Part shown: piece by piece, positions 1 through 7,869 of the stretch
How the letters are laid out: each line of letters starts with the position of its first letter
Numbering within the stretch: position 1 is the stretch's first letter
From: Bradyrhizobium xenonodulans
GTDB lineage: Bacteria > Pseudomonadota > Alphaproteobacteria > Rhizobiales > Xanthobacteraceae
Direction of reading: 5' to 3'
Assembly: GCF_027594865.1 (NCBI RefSeq)
Contig: NZ_CP089391.1
Coordinates: 8,212,660-8,276,659 of the forward strand
Length of the DNA: 64,000 nucleotides
Notes under the pieces: model-generated
What the model was told of the DNA's origin: nothing
The model's database searches: none
What the model saw: the letters and a program-made list of their open reading frames with translations, nothing else
Program-made: the position numbers and the translations under genes

Positions 1-1236
1 CAGCCTTGCCAGCGAACCACGATGAACCTTCAGCGTTTTGGCAAATGCAGCGTTTGATGAAAGCAAGCGTTGCTGCAATCCCACGAACGCAAGCTTGGCC
101 AACGCCGCCTTTTGGCTTGGCAGGGTCGATATGCGCGCCATCCGCAGTTCGCCATACGCGGCGAGCCGGCGAGCGAGATCGAGCTCCGGCGCATCGGCCG
201 GAAGGCCAGAAATTGGAATTGCCTCGATCCGCCGCTCTGGAAACGCCTCGCCGAGCCGGCGAAGGTCCGATTTCAGCCGGCGGACCATGACCGGCTCCAG
301 ATCCCTCGGCCGAACCTCCACTCCGCGCGTGAATCGCTGTGGGTCGAGCATCTCTAACAAGGCGGAAAAACTATTGCTGTGACCATTGTGCGGGGTTGCG
401 GAGAGGAACAAGCGATGTTCAAAACGCTCTGCGATGTTGCGGACGGCTTTGGTGAACTGGCTCGATATCGCATAACGCGATCCCCCCGCTGGGGCCGCAT
501 GATGCGCTTCGTCAAGGATCAGCAGCGCGCGAGCGCGAAACTCTCCGAGGACATCCCTCAAGCCGGAGACATACGTTTCATCAGTGAGTAGGCGATGAGA
601 AATGATGAAGCGGGAGCCGGTGCGCCAAGGGTTGACACCAAAGCCGTGCAAACGCCTCATCTCGGCGAGATGCTCTCGGTCGACAATCTGGAAGGATAGA
701 CCGAATTTCGCCTGCAGCTCGTCCTTCCACTGCAATGTCATGGAGGGCGGCGCTGCCACAACGATGAAGTCTATGCGGCGGCGCAGCAAGAGCTCACGAG
801 CGATCAAGCCGGCTTCAACGGTCTTGCCAAGCCCGACGTCATCGGCGATCAGCAGATTTACCCGGGGCAGCCGTAGGGCTTTCCGCAAAGGTAGAAGCTG
901 ATAGGTATCCAACCGAATTCCCGCCCGGAAGGGCGCTTGAAGCAAGTCCCGTTCAGCGGCGGTGGAGGAATTCCAGCGAATCACCCGCAGATGGGCTGCG
1001 AACACGTCGGCCGAATCCGGTCCGCCTGCCCCGACACGTTGCCAGTTATCCTCGCCTAGGATCCTTGGTCCGATCTCGGCATCCCAAATGACCTCGAGTT
1101 GCTCGCCCTGGGCGTCGTCGGCAATGCACGAAAGCCTCAGCGACTCGAACTCTCCATCCCCCTTCACGGTCTCCTCGACCAGCCAAGGGCGCCCCCGGAG
1201 CTCCACAAAAGCCCCCGCCTCAAGTTTCCCCGCCAT
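1..1236 (-). CDS. drmD: DISARM-type SNF2 helicase, DrmD-like (N-terminal part, runs off the left edge)
   Basis: Reading the minus strand from an ATG at 1236 gives 412 codons without a stop to the window edge. Walker A is DDVGLGKTVEA (residues about 132-142), the DEAH box is LLILDEAHH (about 238-246) and motif III is LSATPHNG (about 278-285), followed by the start of the C-terminal helicase lobe (EVRPRDLEPVMVRRLKSDLR region). This motif set and the phrase SATPHNGHSNSF belong to SNF2 helicases of the DrmD/RapA type; DrmD is the ATPase of class 2 DISARM anti-phage systems. The frame stays open upstream to a stop near 1315, so a GTG start about 20 codons further up is possible. The other DISARM genes would lie left of the window, so the system assignment is inference; a stand-alone RapA-like helicase is the alternative. 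Confidence 0.8.
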   Translation of the reverse strand, partial: MAGKLEAGAFVELRGRPWLVEETVKGDGEFESLRLSCIADDAQGEQLEVIWDAEIGPRILGEDNWQRVGAGGPDSADVFAAHLRVIRWNSSTAAERDLLQAPFRAGIRLDTYQLLPLRKALRLPRVNLLIADDVGLGKTVEAGLIARELLLRRRIDFIVVAAPPSMTLQWKDELQAKFGLSFQIVDREHLAEMRRLHGFGVNPWRTGSRFIISHRLLTDETYVSGLRDVLGEFRARALLILDEAHHAAPAGGSRYAISSQFTKAVRNIAERFEHRLFLSATPHNGHSNSFSALLEMLDPQRFTRGVEVRPRDLEPVMVRRLKSDLRRLGEAFPERRIEAIPISGLPADAPELDLARRLAAYGELRMARISTLPSQKAALAKLAFVGLQQRLLSSNAAFAKTLKVHRGSLARL

Positions 1237-1433
1237 TTCAAGTGCTTCCAGTGTGGCCTTATCGAACCCGATAGGACAATAGTTGCGGCTAAAGCGCCAC
1301 ACAACTATTTGCTAGAAGGTAAGCCCATCACTGCGGCATACCAATCGCAGGGCGAGACTAGAAGCTACCGACAGTTGGGTGGGCGACACTCAACAGTTGG
1401 AAAAAGCCTAACTTCGGTGGGAGCCTAAGCTGC

Positions 1434-1817
1434 ATGTATAGAAGCGCAAATAGGTTCATGATTGGAAGCCGCAAGGGCTCGGGCTATTCAGAGCGCGGAG
1501 CCGATTCGGAGCCCAAGGTAGCTGCAACCAAGCTACGCAGGAAGACCCTTGCAATTGCTTGCGAGTATCAAAAACTCCTAGGCAAAAAGAAAGCCGATGA
1601 ACACAAGAAATTGAAGGAGCGACAGCGAGCAATTGCTGCGGACAAGGCACGCGCTGCTTTGCGCAAAGCTGTAAAGGAGCACAGGCGTCTACCCGCCAAC
1701 TCTAAGAAATCCAACTCCTCAGAGCTTGATGATAGAGCATCTAAAGGACGAAAGCTGATCGTTGTGAGAAGACGGGAAGGCCGTGAGATCAGATTGCGCA
1801 CCGATCCGGTGGAGTAA
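1434..1817 (+). CDS. Small basic hypothetical protein
   Basis: 127 codons from ATG 1434; a second ATG lies eight codons in. The product is highly charged (many Lys/Arg), helical, with a basic C-terminus and no recognisable domain or membrane segment. It starts about 200 bp from the divergent helicase gene and ends 6 bp before the nuclease-like gene, so the two plus-strand genes are probably co-transcribed. It may bind nucleic acid, but that is inferred from charge only. Confidence 0.45.
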   Translation: MYRSANRFMIGSRKGSGYSERGADSEPKVAATKLRRKTLAIACEYQKLLGKKKADEHKKLKERQRAIAADKARAALRKAVKEHRRLPANSKKSNSSELDDRASKGRKLIVVRRREGREIRLRTDPVE

Positions 1818-1823
1818 AGCAGA

Positions 1824-2586
1824 ATGGCAATTTACGAAAAACCGACCAAGACGCTAATGCTTGAATTCGTGAAAGAGAATTTGAAACCCGGACAGACATT
1901 CGAAAAGAAACAGGTCGTTCATTGGTTCAAACAGCATTATCCGAACATTAGACCCACAACGGTCCAGATGCACGTTGAGGGCATGGCAATAAACTCCAAT
2001 GTAAGGAAACACCACGCCAGCATACGCCCCGGGTCTGGACACGACCTGTTTCAAAATTAGGCCAGGAGAGTTTCGACTCTTGGATCCAGCAAATGACGGA
2101 CAACCAATTTACCGCGAGCAATCCGAAACGAGCTCTCCACAAGACGCCGTAGAAGAGGACGATGCTGAGGACACATCAGAAGCTCAACCAGGCTCCAAGG
2201 AATTCGCGTTCGAACGAGACCTCCGAAATTATCTCTCTAAGAACCTTACTTCCATTGAGCCGGGGCTAAAAATCTTCCAAGAGGAAGAATTCTCCGGGAT
2301 CGAATACCCCGTGGGTGGACGTTATATCGATATCTTGGCGATGGATGCCAAAGGCGACTATGTGGTGGTGGAGCTAAAGGTCTCGAGAGGTTACGAGCGG
2401 GCCGTCGGACAAATCCTAAGATATATGGCATGGGTAAAGAAGCACCTTGCCTCCGGACACCGCGTTCGCGGCATAATAGTCGCCAACGAAGTAACCGAAG
2501 ACCTGCGACTCGCTGCCTCGTTGATTCCGGATTTACAGCTCTTTGAGTATTCCATCTCAATGAAGCTGAAACCTGCCGGCCAGTAG
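1824..2586 (+). pseudogene. DUF91/NucS-like nuclease with N-terminal helical domain, split by a frameshift
   Basis: The first frame (1824-2060, 78 aa) codes for a small helical, HTH-like N-terminal domain and stops right after GHDLFQN. The second frame (open from upstream of 2050, annotated from TTG 2080 to 2586) continues with KIRPGEFRLLDPA and a PD-(D/E)XK nuclease domain: FAFERDLRNYL, GRYIDILAMD and VVVELKVSRGYERAVGQILRY carry the Asp and Glu-x-Lys catalytic signature of the DUF91/NucS family. Reading across the junction near 2049-2055 with a shift of one base restores a continuous protein, so this is one gene with an indel. It could be a real inactivation, a sequencing error or, less likely, recoding. 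The catalytic half could still be made alone from TTG 2080. Neighbourhood next to a DISARM-like helicase fits a defence island. Confidence 0.65.
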
Positions 2587-2694
2587 GCCCGCAATGACCT
2601 CGGAATGCTGGATTTTCGGTTCCGAGCGGCTGAATCGCTGCAAAGCAGCGATTTGGCCTGCGCCACAGTGTCGGCACGACTGGCACGCGCTTCC

Positions 2695-2734
2695 CTGGCG
2701 CACCCGACACGATTCGAACGTGTGACCTTTGCCT
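2695..2734 (-). repeat. Inverted 40-bp copy of the tRNA-Arg 3' end (remnant att site)
   Basis: On the minus strand these 40 bases are identical to the 3' part of the tRNA-Arg gene at 2827-2903, from the anticodon-stem 3' side through the T arm, acceptor strand and CCA plus one base. It lies only 93 bp before the intact tRNA and in opposite orientation. It is a third copy of the attachment sequence and cannot be a simple product of the insertion that made attL and attR. Confidence 0.9.
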
Positions 2735-2826
2735 GAGCGAGGGCGACGCAACCATCCACCCGAGCCACCCTAGGCAAAGCTAGCGGTTGCCCACCCCTCG
2801 CCAATCGGCTAAATGAACCTCCACTA

Positions 2827-2903
2827 GCACCCGTAGCTCAGCTGGATAGAGCGTTGCCCTCCGAAGGCAAAGGTCACACGTTCGAATCGTGTCGGGTGCG
2901 CCA
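2827..2903 (+). tRNA. tRNA-Arg (anticodon CCG)
   Basis: Complete cloverleaf with encoded CCA. The acceptor strand GCACCCG pairs with CGGGTGC, the D arm contains AGCTCAGCTGGATAGAGC, the anticodon stem is TTGCC/GGCAA with loop CTCCGAA giving anticodon CCG, and the T arm is ACACG-TTCGAAT-CGTGT. It reads CGG (Arg). The gene stays intact because the integrated element restores its 3' end from attP. Confidence 0.97.
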
Positions 2904-2905
2904 GT
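2854..2905 (+). repeat. attL: 52-bp direct repeat with attR
   Basis: Bases 2854-2905 (anticodon arm to CCA plus GT) are identical to 37301-37352. The identity breaks at 2853/37300 and 2906/37353. This is the classic signature of a tyrosine integrase that uses the 3' half of a tRNA gene. Confidence 0.95.
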
Positions 2906-2950
2906 GAAACCAACAACTTAAAAAAATTTTGTGCTTCGCCATTCGCCGTT

Positions 2951-2970
2951 GGGTAAGCATAGGGTAAGCA
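2951..2970 (+). promoter_or_regulatory. Paired GGGTAAGCA motifs near attL (candidate integrase arm sites)
   Basis: Two copies of GGGTAAGCA start at 2951 and 2962, 11 bp apart, 46-65 bp inside attL. The same motif recurs three times just inside attR (37157-37282). Such short direct repeats at both ends are what arm-type sites of tyrosine integrases look like. Confidence 0.55.
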
Positions 2971-2978
2971 GCTTCAGC

Positions 2979-3839
2979 CTAAGTATCCAGCGTCTTTCGG
3001 AGCTTGCTTAATACTGGATCTTCACGCATCTGCCCGAGGCGAGGCTTTCGTTGTCCTGCGTGAGGCGTGCGACTTGCTGACAGCGCACCATCCATAGAAT
3101 GGAAGAACAACTGGCAGATCGCCATTCCGGGCGTCAATTTAACAGGCAGCTCTCCAACATTCGCGATTTCGAGTGTTAGACAACCGGAAAAGCCAGGATG
3201 CACGCCTGCTGCCGTTTCAATGATTATGCCTCTTCTTCCTAGGCTCGATTGGCCGACAACAAAGGCCGTAAAGCTGACCGGCAACCTAAGCCACTCCAGC
3301 GTAACCGCCAAAACAAAACGACCGGGATGCAGGACGAAGTCTTTTCCAAACGGCACGTAGTATTGCTTGGAAATCTTTTGAACTTTGTCCTGCGCTGCAG
3401 GCGTGGTCTCGATATGTGTTTCGTTTGACTGCCTCACCGCCAAGAACCAGCGCCCCAAACGGAGACTGATCGACGATTCGCCGGATAGCTCAAGATCATT
3501 CAATGCGGGCTCTGGCACCAGTGCTATTCCGTTAGGATCAATCAACTCAAATGCATTGCGCACATTCGTCGAACGGAGAATGAACCCTAACAAGGGCAGG
3601 ACTTGCAGAATTTTGAGGTTTATATTTTCGGCTACCGAAGAGATGCTGGCATCGTTTTTGAGCCGTATCGCTCGATCCAGGTTCGTCTCCAATCCGGCGA
3701 AGACGCTCTGGAGTTTTTCGAGAGCCCGTCTCCCAGCCGCAAACGGAAAATCTCCCGTCAGGATCTCGCTAATCGTCCGCTGGACGTTTCGGACATTATT
3801 CGTCAAAACGGCATCGACTCGACTAGGATGCCCTAACAC
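2979..3839 (-). CDS. dCTP deaminase-domain protein with N-terminal extension
   Basis: 286 codons from a GTG at 3839; an in-frame stop four codons upstream limits the start. Residues about 100-260 form a dCTP deaminase/dUTPase-fold domain: SSISLRLG (123-130), GQSSLGRRG (196-204), then HPGFSGCLTLE (214-224), where the last Glu matches the general base of Dcd enzymes, and PGMAICQLFF (237-246). A normal Dcd has about 190 residues; here the first 100 residues are a helical extension with no known domain. Housekeeping Dcd makes dUTP from dCTP. In defence islands such proteins deplete dCTP during phage infection (established for several systems). Being the first gene after attL supports an accessory, possibly anti-phage role. 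Confidence 0.8.
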   Translation of the reverse strand: MLGHPSRVDAVLTNNVRNVQRTISEILTGDFPFAAGRRALEKLQSVFAGLETNLDRAIRLKNDASISSVAENINLKILQVLPLLGFILRSTNVRNAFELIDPNGIALVPEPALNDLELSGESSISLRLGRWFLAVRQSNETHIETTPAAQDKVQKISKQYYVPFGKDFVLHPGRFVLAVTLEWLRLPVSFTAFVVGQSSLGRRGIIIETAAGVHPGFSGCLTLEIANVGELPVKLTPGMAICQLFFHSMDGALSASRTPHAGQRKPRLGQMREDPVLSKLRKTLDT

Positions 3840-4249
3840 AGATGCTTCTCAGCAGCCTTTTTTAGGCCTCCTAGCAGCTAAAAATATATTTGGGTACAGC
3901 TGTACGAGCGGCGTCGATTCCAAGGTTCAAAGGGTTACCCGGCCTTAACCATTCAGGCACCGGCGTACGGTTGGCGGTGCGCGTCTCGCGAGGCGTCCCT
4001 TTCGGCCGACCAAAGTTAGGCTTGACGAACAGCTAGAGGTGCCACGGCCTCTAGGAGCCAGCCCTAGCGGCTTGGGATTGGCCGTCGTGGACGGAATCCT
4101 CCGGCGTGCCTGCCGCCAGAATCGTTACCCCGCCGCAGTCCGGCCGTGACCGCAACCATATGCTGGCAAGCTTCACGCTGAGGTCCCCTACGAGCAAGAG
4201 AGGCGGGAAGCGCGGAGGTCGATGCTGCGGGCGATCGAATGACCACGAC
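3840..4249. other. 410-bp stretch without a supported gene
   Basis: No ORF with credible composition. The first 80 bp are AT-rich for this genome (runs around AAAAATATATTTGGG at 3879-3894) and probably hold the promoter of the dCTP deaminase gene on the minus strand. The rest contains short imperfect inverted repeats such as GAGGTGCCACGGCCTC (4035-4050). Confidence 0.4.
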
Positions 4250-5245
4250 CTAGATTACATCGCCCCAACGACGCGCCCGTTCATTGGCGGCGCCCCTCCC
4301 GCTCGATCGTTGATACTGTCTACAGCCGAAACGGCTGCTTGTGCTCCGCTGCGACCATCGGCGCCACAGCGAAACCATCGACCTGATTCTTAGCCCACGA
4401 TCGGACACTTGTTTTCGGCGGTGAAGGAAGAATGGCCGCATCACCCGAGGGAGTACGGTATCTTCCGATATCTGAATAGCTACCTCGCTGGGCTTTATTG
4501 AGCATGGGTCCGCTATGTCCTCGAAGGTCATAATCGCACCGCAAACGGTTTCGAACGCCGAACACGATGAAACAAAATGGTTCGGTGATACTTCGTGAGC
4601 GAAGACTCGTGTCTCGCAGTTAAGCAGGGGAATCCCGAGCGTTTCAAAGAAGCGAGCAGCAAGTTCTGAACAGAAAGGCCCGGATGACCTCGCGTCGTTC
4701 GCAGAACTTCGATTGATCATTAAGAACACTGCTCGAATTGCTGACCGCAAAGGAAGCGGAATGGACGATGCAGCTGAGACCAATCGATCCCGAGTTGGAT
4801 AATGGCGATGGAAGTAGCTTTCGCGGATATGCTGAGACGCGCGATCGAGCTCCGCGGCAGATACAGTCTCCACCGATCTGTTTCGAACGAGTGTGACAGC
4901 ACTCGGGTTCCCCGGGACCATCGCCACTTCGATCGAGACTGATTTTGTTGGGTTGAACAATGTAAACCGGGCCAGAGGTGTTGCACCAATGCCGAGCTCA
5001 TCTGCTTCGACCAATTGAAGATTGTTCCAACTGCTCGTTTTGTCGGAGCGCTCCCGAGTGTCTATCGGCATCCAAAGCGCTGCGTGCGACCACCTTCCGC
5101 CGCTCAACCTCGCAAAGAGCGCCGACTCCGTCTCATCGCCGCGCGACAGAAGAACGTCGCCCGCCCTTACGCGGTCGAGCCGTATAAACATAGCTCGACG
5201 GAGTTGCTCCTTGTTAGAAACTTCGTCAACTCGAGCTAGGGCCAA
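4250..5245 (-). CDS. YiiX/NlpC-P60-like permuted papain-fold hydrolase
   Basis: Starts at TTG 5245 (AAGG five bases upstream) or at an internal ATG 18 codons on. The permuted papain order His...Glu...Cys is visible: GDVLLSR then WSHAALW (His about 54), LVEADELG (Glu about 80) and FCSELAARFF (Cys about 192). This matches the YiiX/YebB family of cysteine peptidases or amidases, whose substrates (peptides, lipids, murein) vary. It overlaps the upstream two-TM gene by 20 nt, so the pair is translationally coupled. The last 40-60 residues are basic, low-quality sequence and may be an out-of-frame tail after a 3' indel. Confidence 0.7.
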   Translation of the reverse strand: MALARVDEVSNKEQLRRAMFIRLDRVRAGDVLLSRGDETESALFARLSGGRWSHAALWMPIDTRERSDKTSSWNNLQLVEADELGIGATPLARFTLFNPTKSVSIEVAMVPGNPSAVTLVRNRSVETVSAAELDRASQHIRESYFHRHYPTRDRLVSAASSIPLPLRSAIRAVFLMINRSSANDARSSGPFCSELAARFFETLGIPLLNCETRVFAHEVSPNHFVSSCSAFETVCGAIMTFEDIADPCSIKPSEVAIQISEDTVLPRVMRPFFLHRRKQVSDRGLRIRSMVSLWRRWSQRSTSSRFGCRQYQRSSGRGAANERARRWGDVI

Positions 5246-5645
5246 TTACCTTATCTCGCTGGATCGAAGGGTTCTGGGGGATGGATGCAGACACACCAGG
5301 ATATTTGAAGACAGTCAGGCGTAAAGCATAGTCAACCTTCTCAGCGCGCTGCTCATCCGTAAGCAACGAAAAACGCACGCGCAGTGACCGAAATTCGGTT
5401 ATCGCCGCGTCGAACACTGCGAGATAATCGTTGGGCTTCAAAAAGCCGAAAAGCGCCGCACAAAGGCCTCCTGCTCCCGATAGGTACTTAGCTCCCTCAG
5501 CAATACCAAACGTAACGCCCATCGCCGCCAAAGCGGGGAAAGTAATCGCTCCTCCTCCGAGAAGAATATAGATCGTATACCAAAGAAAATAGTATCGCAT
5601 TGCCTCGCGCTCGTATCCGGCAACGTCATCGATAGAGAGGGGCAT
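5226..5645 (-). CDS. Two-TM membrane protein, SLATT-like layout
   Basis: 139 aa from ATG 5645, chosen because GAGGAG lies 8 nt upstream; an ATG at 5663 lacks a site. A short amphipathic start is followed by two hydrophobic segments (about residues 14-40 and 52-70) and a cytosolic helical part beginning KPNDYLAVFDAAITEF. This layout resembles SLATT-type two-TM effectors that form pores in nucleotide-signal defence systems, but the match is by architecture, not by a diagnostic motif. Its stop lies inside the start of the YiiX-like gene. Confidence 0.6.
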   Translation of the reverse strand: MPLSIDDVAGYEREAMRYYFLWYTIYILLGGGAITFPALAAMGVTFGIAEGAKYLSGAGGLCAALFGFLKPNDYLAVFDAAITEFRSLRVRFSLLTDEQRAEKVDYALRLTVFKYPGVSASIPQNPSIQRDKVIGPSSS

Positions 5646-5920
5646 ACTAATCTCCTCACTCATAGAGATGAAAGGCTGGAGCCTTCCACCGGAGCGCAGT
5701 CTATGGTTGAATTGCCGGCTAACACAAGGCGATTGCAGAACGCGGGAGGGAGATGGCAGAGCCCTTGGGTGGCCAGCCGTGATTGGCATGGTTGGAGGCG
5801 TGGTGGGCCTGCTCGGAGGCCTCGCATCATTTTGGGGACCGCTTCTACAAAGGGGCGGCCGGTTGGCTCACTTACGACGCGAGGCCAAACTGGGCTTAAA
5901 TGCGCTATTGAAAGAGCGAA

Positions 5921-6490
5921 ATGACGAATCACAGGGGCGGCACTGCGCCGCCAAAACCGTCTTGGACATGGCGTGCTTATGCAGCCATCATCGGGTGCGG
6001 CGCTGCGGTGCTGGCACTCCTGGCTTGGGTAGCGTCGATGGTGAAAAACGTCGATGAGCTTGCAGCGATGAGGCAAAAAGTTGCGGAGTGGATCGCGCCC
6101 ACTCCCGTTAGTTTGACGTTGAGGGACGCACGTGTCACCGATTTCAATAAGCTAGAGATGAGGTTGCCGGATGGACGCAGAACGCCCATAGCAACAGTTG
6201 AAGTTGTGGGCGACAAGAAGGGCGACGCATCGCTGCGCGATTGCGCTGGTGAGCTGGACCTAGATAGCGGCCGTCAGTTCTTGCCAACCCCGTACCAAGC
6301 GATTCCGCTTACCTACACGTTTCCCAGCGGATCGAACCAAATGCTGTTGAAGTACGTATTCAACCTGGAGCTTTGGCTTGGTGGTGTCTTCGTTCTTCAG
6401 GGGCAGCCCCCTCCTCAAGTGAAGCTTAAATTCAGAGTGCTTTGCCACGGAGTGGTGACGGGATTTACCGACCTAGTTGCGACAGATTGA
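5921..6490 (+). CDS. Single-TM hypothetical protein
   Basis: 189 aa from ATG 5921. One hydrophobic segment (about residues 19-42) follows a short positive N-terminus, so the bulk is probably periplasmic. The soluble part is beta-rich with two Cys (DCAGELDL, RVLCHG). No family recognised. Divergent from the YiiX-like/2TM pair. A further plus-strand reading (5785-6057, TM-like) overlaps its start in another frame and may be an older 5' part. Confidence 0.55.
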   Translation: MTNHRGGTAPPKPSWTWRAYAAIIGCGAAVLALLAWVASMVKNVDELAAMRQKVAEWIAPTPVSLTLRDARVTDFNKLEMRLPDGRRTPIATVEVVGDKKGDASLRDCAGELDLDSGRQFLPTPYQAIPLTYTFPSGSNQMLLKYVFNLELWLGGVFVLQGQPPPQVKLKFRVLCHGVVTGFTDLVATD

Positions 6491-6609
6491 GTCGCGGGCC
6501 CATTCCTACTGGCGTCCAGCTTGGCTGCGTTTGCGCAGAGCAACTTGGAATGAAGCAGCAATAGAGGCCGACCTTCTGTTCCACCGACGACAGGCTGCTG
6601 GTCGCCACC

Positions 6610-7102
6610 ATGCGTCGAACGTTACGATTCCTTCTCGTTGATCTGCTTGCGCTTGCCGCGTCAGCCATTGCGGCAATCGCCCCTATCGTCGAGTCCGTGC
6701 AAGTCGACCGCGCCTCGAGCGACCTTTATCAGTGGCAGAGGATTGATTTTCGTTCTTCGGGACGTCCCCAGAGGGACAGGGCGCAGATCAAAGTTGCCAT
6801 CCGTACCAAAGGGCCCAGCATGCAGGGCCTGATCCGGATTCCTGGCGCGCCGGCGTCTAATTTCGACACCGGCAAAGGGTTGACCGTGGTGGAGCTCATC
6901 AATGCCGGCAACGAAGCCACGGGCTATCGAGATAGTCGCACTAGAGATTCTGCTTACGCAGGCGACGCCTGGGCAGCACTACCAAGTCTTTGCGGTTGAC
7001 CCGGCAGAGAGAATTAGCCCACCGGGCTCTCAGCACGGTAGGAATTTAAACTGCTGCGTCCCATGCTCGCCGGGATCCGGGCCGCGTTCCGCTATCTTGT
7101 AG
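6610..7102 (+). pseudogene. Small exported hypothetical protein, probably frameshifted
   Basis: Frame one (6610-6999) begins with a signal-like segment (RRTLRFLLVDLLALAASAI) and reads well to about VVELINAGNEAT. The following residues in that frame are poor, while the frame starting around 6905 continues with KPRAIEIVALEILLTQ and HYQVFAVDPAERISPP up to 7102. A one-base indel near 6903-6922 would join the two. Family unknown. Confidence 0.4.
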
Positions 7103-7689
7103 TTCTCATGAGCCTCGATGAAGGCGCGCTCGGAAATCCAGGTCCGCTCGTACCTCACGAGCTTTTCCGCGGACGAGGACAGTTGACCAGGTCCATTGTC
7201 GCTCAAATAGGAAGTTTGGACTTCTCGCCTGGGGCCGTCGTCGCTGATCGGAACGCGATGCCAGACCAACTTTGCAGGTCTAACAGCACAGAGTGTTTGG
7301 ATGCTCCCGAACGCATCAGGCACGTATTGAATCGCTCCGTTGGAATGAACCAAATCGACGTTTCCGAGCCAGTCGGCCGCCTCTTCAATCCGCTCGAAAA
7401 ACATCAGCCGGTCGGTGGCAAGCTCATTCGCACGCCGCACCATGGCCGGCGTTTCAACCACTGCCCATCGGATGTCCGGGGATTGTTGGCGCGCCACTTT
7501 GTAATGCAGCCCCGCACCTCCTCCGAAATCGAGAACGGTCCCGACACCCGCGACCAGCGGCCACTGCCCGTCCGGCTTGTAATTGACTGTCTTGAGGAAA
7601 ATGGTTTCGACCAGCTCGGGGTTTTCGTACCCTTCGATGACCTCCCGGGGCAGAAACAGCTTACGCTTTATTTTTTGGATGAAATTCAT
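7030..7689 (-). CDS. Putative methyltransferase, TIGR04325 family
   Basis: 219 aa from ATG 7689 (MNFIQKIKRKL...); the longer reading upstream has poor composition. GYENPELVETIFLKT near residue 20 and the SAM-binding motif TVLDFGGGAGLHYK, then WAVVETPAMV and VDLVHSNGAIQYV, are hallmarks of the TIGR04325 methyltransferases, usually found in polysaccharide or glycan modification clusters. No sugar genes lie nearby, so its substrate is unknown. Its 3' end overlaps the opposite-strand frameshifted gene. Confidence 0.8.
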   Translation of the reverse strand: MNFIQKIKRKLFLPREVIEGYENPELVETIFLKTVNYKPDGQWPLVAGVGTVLDFGGGAGLHYKVARQQSPDIRWAVVETPAMVRRANELATDRLMFFERIEEAADWLGNVDLVHSNGAIQYVPDAFGSIQTLCAVRPAKLVWHRVPISDDGPRREVQTSYLSDNGPGQLSSSAEKLVRYERTWISERAFIEAHENYKIAERGPDPGEHGTQQFKFLPC

Positions 7690-7869
7690 ACGGTTGGCCC
7701 GGCACACTTTTTGATAGTGGCTGCCGGGTAGCACAATTCGAAACATTTGGAAACGATCCGTAGCGCCCTGAAAAGCACTTGAATGGGGCCACCACCATCG
7801 TGCATCGAGCATCCGACGGTATGCTCAGGTGATGGCGCGACGTTCGCGGCCAGATCCCCCGCGACGTTC

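Noticed and set aside
5668..6057. 129-aa plus-strand ORF with a TM-like stretch
   Set aside because: First third is antisense of the two-TM gene's upstream region and its end overlaps the better gene at 5921; at most a 5' remnant.
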